From the NCBI GenBank assembly GCA_015832175.1, contig WJXW01000006.1:2480001-2544000 (forward strand): a stretch of DNA of 64,000 bases, written 5' to 3'. Position numbers and translations under genes: made by a program. Below, one piece after another: positions 10,969 to 20,969 of the stretch. How positions within the stretch are numbered: position 1 is the stretch's first letter; each line of letters starts with the position of its first letter. The DNA comes from Paraphaeosphaeria minitans. Its lineage: Eukaryota > Ascomycota > Dothideomycetes > Pleosporales > Didymosphaeriaceae. The notes beneath the pieces are model-generated. The model did no database searches, was not told the DNA's origin, and saw nothing but the letters and a program-made list of their open reading frames with translations.

Positions 10969-11121
10969 CTACTGGACGATGCAGTTGGCGCCCGGAGTGG
11001 GCATCTGCTTCTGAACGGTGCAGTTGGCGCCTGGAGTCGGCATTTGCTTCTGGACGGTGCAGTTGGCGCCCGGAGTCGCCATGGTGCGCATGACGGTGCA
11101 GTTTGCTCCTGGAGTAGCCAT
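10969..11121 (-). CDS. Candidate hybrid/a-type pheromone precursor: four CaaX-ending repeats
   Basis: An intronless 50-aa ORF starting at ATG 11121 in the context ATCAAAAATGGCT. It consists of four units of the form M-[A/P]-T-P-G-A-N-C-[T/I]-V-[M/Q], separated by the dipeptides RT, KQ and KQ. Each unit ends in a CaaX-like tetrapeptide (CTVM, CTVQ, CTVQ, CIVQ); the last is at the true C terminus. Between units 1 and 2 the TPGANC codons differ only synonymously (CCA/CCG, GGA/GGC, GCA/GCC), which indicates selection on the peptide. There is no signal peptide and no KR Kex2 site. Repeated C-[T/S]-V-M motifs are known from the h-type pheromone precursors of Hypocrea/Trichoderma, and a single C-terminal CaaX from ascomycete a-factors. 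The assignment is inference; a RiPP-like repeat precursor is an alternative. Confidence 0.6.
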   Translation of the reverse strand: MATPGANCTVMRTMATPGANCTVQKQMPTPGANCTVQKQMPTPGANCIVQ

Positions 11122-12020
11122 TTTTGATTTTTGGAGGTTTCTCGTGAAAAGATTGTTAGAACGTGAGTGGGTGAGTGAGTGAGTGGATAGTCTGGTGGGT
11201 TGAGGTCTCAGATGGGGGGCATCTTGGGGGTATTTATGCGTTGCGTGATGCGGTGGGGGAGTGACAACTTGTGAGAGAGGCAAATCGGGCTTTGAGCGGA
11301 GGCCTAGATTATGGTTCGAGACAAGGGAGGTAGAAGGGAGATTGGGGATTGGGTGGGTATGTGATTGTTGTGGTGGTGGTGTGGCGGGTTGGATGGTCTT
11401 GGTATTGTTCGGCTTAGTATTGTTGTGACCACCAAGACCATGTCACGCGGATTTGACCACACTGCTGGGTAAAAATATTGGAAAATGACTGAAGAATCTT
11501 GGTTGTTATTGGACCATAGATGCTTGTGCTGTAGCGTGGCTACGACAGCAGTCTCGAGAACTTTCCGTTGGAGGTTTTCTGGGTCCCCGCTGCCCATGTG
11601 GCCCTGTCAGAGATCGACCGGTCCGTTCTAGGAGGCTTCTACAAGGCCGTGGCGCTGGGACAATTGGCACGACTGTCAGGTACCTGTTCAAGCAGATATA
11701 CGGGTGGCTTGGATCCGTCCGCGGAGTCCAGGCTCCAGTCCTTCTCGTATCATCACAATCACAAGCTTTCTCCAACCAATACTGAAGCCATTGTCGCGTA
11801 GCCTGATTCGGATGGTGATAGTGAAGACTACGTGCATGCAGCTCGGCTCGAGGCCGAAAGGGCAGACAAGGCCTTCATGTTCGGACGTGCCGAGTTCAAT
11901 GGGCGGACAACCACTTAACGAGGTCGAGACCGGTGTGGGATAACGTGGCTACCGCAACAATACACTAGTGTACGCATCCAACACGTGTACCCTCATACTT
12001 CTTTCCCGTGGCAGAATCTC
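11122..12020. other. Intergenic with coding-like fragments
   Basis: The left part is the leader of the repeat-peptide gene. On the plus strand, about 11568-11690 and 11803-11919 read as protein-like stretches (for example ...SEIDRSVLGGFYKAVALG and, after a TAG acceptor-like site, PDSDGDSEDYVHAARLEAER), but no ATG-initiated frame joins them. They could be a decayed gene or an unresolved multi-exon gene. Confidence 0.25.
11231..11238 (-). promoter_or_regulatory. TATA-like box of the repeat-peptide gene
   Basis: CATAAATA on the minus strand lies about 110 nt before the ATG. It is followed by a CACT-repeat pyrimidine-rich leader and an A-rich segment directly before the start codon, a layout typical of strongly expressed fungal genes. 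Confidence 0.45.
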
Positions 12021-14539
12021 TCAACTGGTATTCGTGCTTGAGGGTGGAGGGGGGGCGGGACTGAAGGCGCTAGGGCCATAAATGCTCAGTGGATCGCGTA
12101 AGTCTGTGAACCCTTCGAGCCCTTGCGCTATCATGCTGTCCACATTCGACGTCGCTCCCATCCAGCTCTCCATTGTTGTGTTGTTCGAGTTGACCCAATT
12201 GGTAGGCGGTAGCATGTGAACCTGGCCCATCATAGTAGAATCCCACAGATTCTAGGACGTCGTTAGTAAGAGCCGGGCGTGGGCATAGATGGCGCTTACC
12301 CAATCAATCTCAGACGCGATGTCAGGCATGTCAAAGGTCATGTTGTCAGCAGATGGCCAGTTGCTCCAGATCTGTGGCGGCAACTCTTCTGGCAGAGACT
12401 CTGGTGTCACCTCTTTGGGGAGATGTGAAGTATCTGTCTCGTGTTAGCCTACGAACTTGGCCCTCATTGTAAGTAGACATACTATTCTCAAAGCCGCTCG
12501 GGACAGCGTCCTGCAGTGAAACGTCGGACTGTCCCGGTGAGGAGCATTTTTTTAACATGGCTTTCAGAATGGCGGCACCTCTAACAGAATCTCTGAAACG
12601 GTTGGGATGGTTGGCCCAAATATCGTGGGTAATTTGCAGGAGCGAAACCATGTCCGAGATCTTGTCCGAGGAAGAATCGCCGGTAGACTGGAGGTGGTTG
12701 AGTTCGAGGCAAATAACCATTGCTGCCAGCAAGAAGTCAAATGTTTGAAGCGAAGACATGTACCACCAAACCTTGTTGAGTTGTCCACCAGGCTGGCAAG
12801 CATGGAAAATTGTGATGTGGTATCGTAGGATCTCTAACGCGGAGTCTACACATATCTTGCGCGATCCCGCGTATCTTGGATCAGTCTGGCCCGCCGTAAG
12901 GAAGGTGCGATGCAAGACAAGTTTCGTCTTCAAGTACAGCAACTCGATGTTGTACCGGCCCATGATAAGCACTGGCGCATCGGTGACACACTTTTGTAGG
13001 GGACGGACACGCATTCCTTCGGGAACCTGGTCGTGGACTTCCTCGAGGCGCTTCTCGAGAGACACAACGATGGCATACCGTGGCGGCGTAATCCGTTGTG
13101 CCAGCTCTGCAGCCTCCGCAAATACGGCACATATTTTTGCTTTCGCGATGGTATACGTAGCAGGCGTCGACTCGGACGAGGGTCTTGCCTTGGGCATCGT
13201 CGTCATACCAGGCGAGAGATCTGCATCGTACAGATTCTGCGGTGCTCTCGTATCACTCTCTATGCGTCGAACGACGGCCGGCAGACCAATGGCGAAGGAG
13301 ACCAGCGTGTCGAACATGTTGAGAACGTGCCACACCCGGCGGCGCATCTCTCCTTGGAAAGGTGACATGGCTTTGAAGTTGCTGGGATCACGGTGGTATC
13401 CCATTCTCATCGCAACGCGCATCGATACCCCGTTCATCAGCCATATCTTTGAGTGATGATCATCCCTCCGCAGAAGCTCACACTCGCTGTAGATCATCAA
13501 GGTTTCAAGTGTGTAGGGCTGACTCTTCGTAACGTCTGCCAAGACGATAGCGGACGATGCTAGTTGCTGGAAACGATTGACTGCGCTGTTTAGGTAGTCG
13601 TTGGTACCCTTCGAATCCGTACAGTCATGTGTGGACCCTGGTGGGTTATGGTACGCAGCGACTTGTGCGTTCATGCCAGGGTTTCGAGGCCCGAGTATTA
13701 TACCCAAAGCCATTGCAGAATACAGAAGAGCGATCCACATGACGGAGGTCGACGAAGCGTCAAGCCAGAACTGATTGTACTCTTCTTGGAAAGTGGGGGC
13801 GTGGATGATGAATAGGTGAGGATCGGCGCTATGCAATCATAAGCACGAAGGTTTTTCAGGCCAATCTACAAATTTCGTACCTATTGAACCATAGGGGAAG
13901 AAGCCGGTCGCACTCTTCCTTGGAAGGCATCGCCTGTATTAGCTGTGTTTTGGTGATACTTCTCGGCATGCCAAAAGTCACTGTAGATTGAGCGGCGTCG
14001 TCGTCCCAGTCCTCTTCTTGATCCTCATCCTCGTCGTCCTCTATGCCGTCCTTCACTTCTCCAATTTCTTTCAGCAAGGCCGACCAGTGGCCGGCTCCTA
14101 CGTACGTCTCATTGCCCTGGCTGCTGATCCTCATCTGGCCAAAGGTCTCCGGACTGAGCTCCTCGGTCCCTTTGATAGCAGCAGTTTCGGTGCTCGGAGC
14201 AGCAGGAGTTCCCGCGCCATCCTCTTGCTGTTTCTGATTGATCAAGTTGACGACCAGGCTCTCGAGGTTCCGGATGCGACCCCGCATGTTCTGGGCCTGC
14301 TTGTTTCGCGGCGGAGCAGGAACATATTGGCATGCTTCATGCCTCGAACGCTTCGCACACTGATCGCAAACGGGATGCTCACGGTTGCACTTTAGTTTCC
14401 CCTGGCGGCACGGCGTGCAACTGAGTTGAGGTCGAGCTCTTTTGATGGGCGCTCGGACTAGCAACTCGGCGGCAACAGGTGTTGTCGTAGCGGTAGTAGG
14501 AGCCAAGTTGCCAGTGCACGAAGCACTTGGCCCGGACAT
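12021..14539 (-). CDS. Zn2Cys6 fungal-specific transcription factor
   Basis: Exons 14539-13881, 13828-12483, 12433-12300 and 12251-12021 give 789 aa; all junctions keep frame. A Zn2Cys6 binuclear cluster spans about 41-70 (C-x2-C-x6-C-x6-C-x2-C-x8-C, beginning CTPCRQGKLKC) preceded by basic residues. A short coiled linker follows (GRIRNLESLVVNLINQK), then an acidic patch (DDEDEDQEEDWDDD). The central region from about residue 220 (SADPHLFIIHAPTFQEEYNQFW) through 600 has the helical features of the fungal transcription factor middle-homology region, including the RRVWHVLNMFDTLVSFAIGLP block. The Ser/Asn/Pro-rich C terminus may activate transcription. Its targets cannot be told from sequence; it is transcribed away from the neighbouring HAD gene. 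Confidence 0.9.
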
Positions 14540-14966
14540 GGTTGCGCGGATCAGTGAGAGAGAGAGAGAGGGGATGCTACGGCGGAAACTTTGAAAGAAT
14601 GCCCTTCATACCTACCTGCGCCGGGATGGGGTGGCTGAGCGGGTCCTTCGGTCCCTCTAGGTACCTACTTAAGGCTGATTATTCAGCCATCGGGGCTTTG
14701 GTGAGTAGGTACATGGATAACGAACCGAAATAGTTGGGCTGACGATTTGAAACCAGTTTCAGATTTCAGCCGCATGTTTCGAGTGCGCACTAGCGATGTG
14801 TAGAGGTGTGTAGAGGTAGAGGTAGGTTTGAACGTAGTCAGGCGGCTCGTGTTGTTGTGGGGGTACCTGGTGCCTACCTACCTACCCGTGCCCAGGCCCC
14901 AAGCGGTATCTAGGTAGGCATCGAGATGGTTGGAGACCACCGAGACAGTCCACCACAACAGCCATT
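14540..14966. promoter_or_regulatory. Divergent promoter between the Zn2Cys6 factor and the HAD gene
   Basis: The gap contains a GA run, several TACCTA/TAGGTA motifs and no ORF. It must hold the promoters of both divergent genes. Confidence 0.5.
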
Positions 14967-16328
14967 ATGGCTTCATTCCCACCGTTACGACACATTTCTA
15001 GGGTCGCTTCAGTCCCACCGTTACGACACACTTCTAGGATCGCTTCATCTCCATCGTTACGACATGCTTCTGGGATCGCTTCACGGCACGCCTCGTTCAC
15101 ATTAGCGTCGCCATGCACATTCCGTCCACCATGTACATCACGCAGCTTCAAGACGCAAGCTGCCCCTCCCTCTGTCCCTGAATTCGCATTCGCTTTTGAG
15201 TAAGGCAAGCAAGCCATTCCACCTGTTGTGCACTCTCTGACGCTCCCCAGCATCGATGGCGTCCTCGTTCGCAGCTCCGACCCCCTCCCGCGCGCCCACA
15301 AGGCCCTCTCCTACCTCCAGAAGAACCGCATCCCCTTCATCCTGCTCACCAACGGTGGCGGCAAGCACGAGGACGAGCGCGTCGCCGACCTGAGCTCCAA
15401 GCTCGACGTCCCTCTCTCCACCACCATGTTCGTCCAGAGCCACACCCCCTTCGCCGACATGCACGAGTACAAGGACAAGACGGTCATGGTCGTCGGCGGC
15501 GATGGCGACAAGTGCCGCCTCGTCGCCGAGCAGTACGGCTTCAAAACCGTCGTCACGCCCATCGACATCATCTGGGCGTACCCCGAAGTCTGGCCCTTCT
15601 CGCAGCAGCTGCTGCCGTACTACCAGCCCTTTGCGCGCCCGCTGCCCGCCCCAATCGACCCCGCGTCGCCGTCGACGTCGCTCAAAATCGACGCCGTCTT
15701 CGTCTACAACGACCCCCGCGACTGGGGCCTCGACACGCAAATCATCAAAGACGTGCTGCTCTCGCGCCAGGGCATCCTGGGCACCCTGTCCGCGAAGAAC
15801 GGCGACGCCTCGCTGCCGAACAAGGGGTACCAGCAGGACGCCCAGCCCCCGCTGTACTTCTCCAACCCGGACCTCCTCTGGGCGGCAAAGTACCACCTCC
15901 CGCGGCTGGGCCAAGGCGGCTTCCGCGAGGCCCTGGAAGGCGTGTGGGCGGCGCTGACGGGCGGGCCCTCGGACGGAGTGCAGCTCCAGAAAATCGTCAT
16001 GGGGAAGCCGCACCACCCGACGTACGCCTTCGCGGAGAAGCGGCTCATCGCGCATCGGAAGACGCTCGTGCGGCAGCCCGACGGGCTCGCGGCGCCGCTG
16101 AGGAGGGTGTACATGGTTGGGGATAACCCCGAGAGCGACATCCTGGGTGGGAACAGCTACGAGAGTCCGCATGGCACGGACTGGGCGAGCGTGCTGGTGC
16201 AGACGGGTGTTTACGTCGAGGGGACGGAGCCGGCGCATCGGCCGAGGAAGACGGTGGGGGATGTGTGGGATGCGGTGGAGTGGGCTGTCCGGGAGGAGCG
16301 GTGGAGCGCTGACGTGGAGCTGAGGTAG
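14967..16328 (+). CDS. HAD-superfamily hydrolase, CECR5/YKR070W-like, mitochondrial
   Basis: Two exons, 14967-15199 and 15251-16328, encode 436 aa. The intron splits the catalytic aspartate motif: the exon join restores FAFAFDIDGVL, with D78 and D80 as the HAD nucleophile and general acid. Motif II is LLTNGGG, the motif III lysine is in VMGKPHH, and motif IV is VGDNPESDILGG, as in the class IIA HAD proteins of the CECR5 family. Residues 1-70 form a mitochondrial-type presequence rich in Arg, Ser and Ala and built from tandem 12-residue repeats (FPPLRHISRVAS, VPPLRHTSRIAS, SPSLRHASGIAS). The substrate is not known for this family. Confidence 0.9.
14976..15083 (+). repeat. Three 36-nt tandem units coding the presequence
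   Basis: Three in-frame 36-nt units (core CCACCGTTACGACACA) encode near-identical 12-residue blocks of the targeting peptide. Confidence 0.85.
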
Positions 16329-16448
16329 CAGTGTTGACCTTCGAATATAGAATATACCTGCACAGCAACACATCAGCCCGAAAATGAAACAATTCCGATC
16401 TTCGAATATACGATACGTATACACGCCGGCACATTTGTCCCCTCCACT

Positions 16449-16613
16449 CCAATCCAATCCAATCCAATCCAATCCAATCCAATCCAATCCAATCCAATCC
16501 AATCCAATCCAATCCAATCCAATCCAATCCAATCCAATCCAATCCAATCCAATCCAATCCAATCCAATCCAATCCAATCCAATCCAATCCAATCCAATCC
16601 AATCCAATCCAAT
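16449..16613 (+). repeat. (CCAAT)33 pentanucleotide array
   Basis: A perfect head-to-tail run of about 33 CCAAT units. CCAAT is the core of the site bound by the fungal HAP/CBF complex. Open frames through it only reflect the repeat. Confidence 0.95.
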
Positions 16614-16844
16614 CCAACACGATGAATGGATTGTGCGCCTCACGAAAACGTGCCCGGGTGGAGTGGCGATCATATAGGATGGGTGGGTGGAAATGAGGAT
16701 ATTGCACGTGTAGTATAGTATAGTATAGTATAGTACAGTCCGCGATGCTGGCGGAGTGGATTCGGGGTGAAGATATCAAGGTTAGATAGGTATAGAACGC
16801 ATCACGACGACGACAGAGAAGCACTAAGAGGGAATGTGCATGGG

Positions 16845-17027
<183 letters not shown>

Positions 17028-17297
17028 GGAAAGGTGTACATGTAGGTAAGCATCCAATGCCATCTTTCCCTACAAGGCAGAAGGGGAAGAAAACGGACGG
17101 GTAAAGTAGATGGAAATTGCGGGAATGTGGAGTGGGCTGGGTGTATGACAGGGCTGTGGAGTAAAGGGTATCTATCTCTCTCTCTTGATCTACTCTCTCT
17201 CTTGATCTACTCTCTCTCTCTATCTCTCTCTCTTGATCTACTCTCTCTCTATCTCTCTCTCTCTCTCTCTCTCACATCACATCCACTTCCCACCCCC

Positions 17298-18482
17298 CTA
17301 CAACCAACGCACATTATTAGGCTCTCCCCCCACCGCCACGGCCCCAACCTGCGCCCCAATCCTGCCCGACCTGACATCCCGCCTGTAAAGGCGCACATTG
17401 CCCGACTTCTGATTCGCCACCGCGATCCACCCCCCATCCCGACTGACCTCGAAGTGCCGCGGGAAAAGCCCCCCCGAAGGCGCAATCTGGACCCACGCCA
17501 GCCTCCCGTCGGCCGCGGGCTTGAACGTAGCGATGGAGTCCGAGGCGACGCGCGTACCATTCGCGGGATCGACGTTGGGGACCTGGGCGAGGGTGACGTT
17601 GCGGTTGGAGGCGAGGAGGAAGCGGGCGTCCGGGGAGAGTGCGAGTTCGGCGGCGGCGCCGTACTGGGTCGTAGCCGGGTCGACTGCCGGGCCGTAGGTG
17701 CTCTGCTCGTCGACGGTGGTGAAGGTGAGACCGCCCGCGGGCGCGTAGTGGACTTGGTAGGAGATTATTTTGGAGACGAGCTCGTGGATTACGAAGAGGA
17801 AGGTTTTGCGGCCCGAGGTCCAGAAGGTGGCGTGGCGGGGGCCGTAGCCGGTCGGGGCTTTGAGGTCGGCGTGCTCGACGAGTTTGCCCGTGGTGCTGTC
17901 GATGCAGAAGATGTGGGTTGCGTCCAGGCCGAGGTCGGGGAAGAGGAGGTACTGGCCGGTTGGGTCGAGGACGGAGTGGTGGACGTGGGAGCCGTCCTGC
18001 TGCTGGGGTTTGGGGCCCGTGGTGCGGTTCTCGTAGCCGATGTTCTGGAGGAGGGTGAAGGCGCCGTTGACGTTGCTGAAGGTGGTGAGGCCGTGGCCGC
18101 CGTAGTGGGCAATGGCGAGGTTCTTGTTGGCGTTGTAGAGCTGGGTGGAGACGGGGCCGCCGCGGGGGATCGAGACGACTGCGGTGTGGTTCACGGTGCC
18201 GTCGGCGTTGAGAGCGAAGGTGTGCAGGGAGGACGAGTCCGGGGTGTTCCAGGACTCGTCGATGACGAGAGCCTTGCCCTTCAGGCCAAGGTCGATCCAG
18301 GCAGGCTGGGCGCCGGCCTCGGTGTTTTCGGAGATCTTCTTGAGAGCTCCGTTGGTGTAGTCGAGGGTGTCGATGTAGCCGTTGGCGTTGGTCGCGGACG
18401 TGGGACCGTAGCCGCCCACGAGGAGCTTGGCCGCAGAGGCCGAGGTGGCAAGACCGGCGACGAGGAGGGTACGGAGAGACAT
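17298..18482 (-). CDS. Secreted lactonase-like seven-bladed beta-propeller protein
   Basis: A single-exon 394-aa protein. A cleavable signal peptide (MSLRTLLVAGLATSASA) is followed by KLLVGGYGP, the usual opening of the lactonase (PF10282-type) propeller. Blade motifs recur: LDYTNGALKKI, GGHGLTTFSNVNGAF, HVHHSVLDPTGQYLLFPDLG, GYGPRHATFW, AAAELALSPDARFLLASNRN, FPRHFEVSRDGGWIAVANQKSGNV. The fold is shared by 6-phosphogluconolactonase and carboxy-cis,cis-muconate cyclase; a signal peptide argues for an extracellular role, but the substrate cannot be read from sequence. The start ATG at 18482 was chosen because it opens the signal peptide; an upstream extension in frame lacks an ATG near it. Confidence 0.88.
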   Translation of the reverse strand: MSLRTLLVAGLATSASAAKLLVGGYGPTSATNANGYIDTLDYTNGALKKISENTEAGAQPAWIDLGLKGKALVIDESWNTPDSSSLHTFALNADGTVNHTAVVSIPRGGPVSTQLYNANKNLAIAHYGGHGLTTFSNVNGAFTLLQNIGYENRTTGPKPQQQDGSHVHHSVLDPTGQYLLFPDLGLDATHIFCIDSTTGKLVEHADLKAPTGYGPRHATFWTSGRKTFLFVIHELVSKIISYQVHYAPAGGLTFTTVDEQSTYGPAVDPATTQYGAAAELALSPDARFLLASNRNVTLAQVPNVDPANGTRVASDSIATFKPAADGRLAWVQIAPSGGLFPRHFEVSRDGGWIAVANQKSGNVRLYRRDVRSGRIGAQVGAVAVGGEPNNVRWL

Positions 18483-18909
18483 GGCCAGAACAGTGAATGG
18501 TAGGCAGCGAATGGGGATTGAGCTGTACTTGGTAAGAATGCTATGTGGGGAAGGGAACGAGGGGAGCACACTATATTTATATGTAGGTATGCACAGAGTC
18601 TCACACGGTGTCTCGAGCTAGACAAGGAACACAAAGGCTGGACGTGACGCGGATGATGGAGTGAAGGCAGGCGAAGACGCAAAGCTGGGGTGTGAAGAGG
18701 AAAGGGAAGGTTCCGAGCGCGTGGGCGTTATGAAGACGGGTTCTAGGGACAGGTTCCGCGAATTATACGAGGAAGGATCAATACCAAGGAGGCCGGGGAC
18801 GGGTTAAAGTGCCCTTCACAACAAAGGTAATTGAAGGGTGTGCTTGGGCGCATTGACAGGGCCGTGTGAAGGGCTGGCGGCTCAGCAAGAATCCGTCAGC
18901 ACAGGTAGC

Positions 18910-19000
18910 GTAGGTAGGTAGGTAGGTAGGTAGGTAGGTAGGTAGGTAGGTAGGTAGGTAGGTAGGTAGGTAGGTAGGTAGGTAGGTAGGTAGGTAGGTA
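18910..19000. repeat. (GTAG)n tetranucleotide array
   Basis: About 22 perfect TAGG/GTAG units, the longest regular run of the TAGGTA motif that is scattered elsewhere in the window. Confidence 0.95.
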
Positions 19001-19879
19001 GCGAGGTAGCGAGGTAGCGTACGTGGCTTTAGCGTACACAGCCTGGGCTTGGCGCGTACAGGCGCTGCGAGGACCCCCCAGACATGCCCGCGGCGATGGA
19101 GTTTCCACAGTGGGTGCGAAATGAGGAGAACTGGAGCAGCTGGGATGGCACAGGGACGGCGGGTGGGTTCCTGGGCCTGCATCTAGGTATCTGCAGGGCG
19201 GACCTCTCTTCGGCCCGGTGAAACGGGCGCCGCGAACCAATGTGGAGAGGAAGGCAGGCGGAGAATTCACCGGCTCGTGACCGCCCGCCCACCGCCACGA
19301 CGCTGCCGGGTTTCGCACTCGTCGCTGATAGGTTGATAGAGAATAATAACATGTTATTGAAAGAAAAAGTATTTCGCTCTTAGTTGGTTTTAATATCACA
19401 AAGACAGTCGTGGAAGCTGGGACTCGGTTGGTGAAGGTTGCGAGTCCATCGAGGCACGACTAGGTGGTGAGTAGGTACCGTGATCTGTCATCGCATGCTC
19501 CCTCGGCAGCTCACAACACCAAGCCCCGTGCCCCGTCAGCGGCGCTTCACTGCTTTCGCCCTCATGGCGCAACATGCATCCTCATTGACGGAAGGGAACG
19601 TGCGGAGCCGCGGTTGCGCTGCCTAGCTTCCGGCGACGGCCTCGGTGGCTTCCCTCTTCCCAGCCGACCGACCTAGCCCACGAGCTGCGAAAAGACATGT
19701 TCCGCGCGACAAGGACGAGGAGCAACACTTGTTCCCTCGCTGCGAAGTCGACCGGCTTGACTCGGTTGGCGACAGACGGCCTATAGGTGCGGCATCTCTT
19801 GGGGAGGTATGGTGGGTGCTCTTACTGTGGGCCTGGGTAGTGCTCTTACTATCTACCTATGGCTACGGCAACTCTGTTT

Positions 19880-20305
19880 TTTACCTGCACTCCATCATAG
19901 CTACTGCAACTTTACTCTTTTTTCTACCTGCACTCTATTATAGCTACTGCAACTTCACTCTTACCTGCACTCCATCATAGCTACTGCGACTTCACTCTTT
20001 TTCTTTACCTGCACTCTATCATAGCTACTGCAACTTCACTCTTACCTGCACCCCATCATAGCTACTGCAACTTCACTCTTACCTGCACTCCATCATAGCT
20101 ACTGCAACTTTACTCTTTTTCTACCTGCACTCTATCATAGCTACTGCGACTTCACTCTTTTTTTTTACCTGCACTCTATCATAGCTACTGCAACTTCACT
20201 CTTACCTGCACTCCATCATAGCTACTGCAACTTTACTCTTTTTCTACCTGCACTCTATCATAGCTACTGCAACTTTATCTTTTTTTTTACCTGCACTCTA
20301 GTAGG
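19880..20305. repeat. Minisatellite, about 37-45 bp units
   Basis: About ten copies of a unit with core ATAGCTACTGCAACTT followed by a variable CACTCTT or TACTCTTTTT and then ACCTGCACTC[CT]ATC. Two alternating subtypes differ in the length of the T run. Confidence 0.9.
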
Positions 20306-20382
20306 TGTTGGGTCGGTAGGTACCGTGGTAACTGCCAACTAGGCGATTCCGGTGCGGGTAAGCGCGTCGGCAACTCGGCGAC

Positions 20383-20432
20383 GTCTCGTCTCGTCTCGTC
20401 TCGTCTCGTCTCGTCTTGTCTTGTCTCGTCTT
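20383..20432. repeat. (GTCTC)n pentamer run
   Basis: About nine GTCTC/GTCTT units in a row. Confidence 0.85.
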
Positions 20433-20828
20433 TTCTGCCCTCTTACCACCACCACCACGGCCAACGCGCATAGTAATGGCCATCTAGAGAGACAAAAAGG
20501 GCTTCAGGTACCTGTCACATCGCACCCTGCGACCACAAGTAGGAAAACCGTAGCCTGACTATCCGCACATGGGCGGTGTCGGCTACATGACAAGACGACG
20601 ACTCAACTTGTCCCTGTGCAGCCTGTGCTCCTTGCTGCCCTGGAAATTCCAGATGCAGGACCGCTTCATTTGCAGACCCACCAGTAAGCATGGCCTCTAC
20701 CAAACGCGATAAGTCACTCCCTGACTTTCCCCAGATCTCACGGTGTAGAGCCTACGCGAGACCGTGCTGGAGCCACAGGTGGAGACCGCGCTGGAGCCAC
20801 TACCAAGTCCTCGGTGCTCAGGAAAGTG

Positions 20829-20969
20829 AAAGAAGAAGAAGAAGAAGAAGAAGAAGAAGAAGAAGAAGAAGAAGAAGAAGAAGAAGAAGAAGAAGAAGAA
20901 GAAGAAGAAGAAGAAGAAGAAGAAGAAGAAGAAGAAGAAGATCATGATGATGATGATGATGATGATGAT
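20829..20969. repeat. (GAA)n then (GAT)n array
   Basis: About 37 perfect GAA units, then ATC and about eight GAT units. The purine run is strand-pure for over 100 nt. Confidence 0.95.

Noticed and set aside
10969..11121. Classic alpha-factor precursor
   Set aside because: It would need a signal peptide and Kex2/Ste13 processing sites between repeats; none are present, and the repeats end in CaaX instead.
15138..16677. 511-aa minus-strand ORF with a WIGLD repeat
   Set aside because: It is the antisense of the HAD gene plus the CCAAT pentamer array; the repeat peptide follows from the DNA repeat and the start is not supported.
17127..18503. 458-aa plus-strand ORF
   Set aside because: Antisense shadow of the lactonase-like gene, with Val/Gly/Asp-rich composition typical of such shadows.
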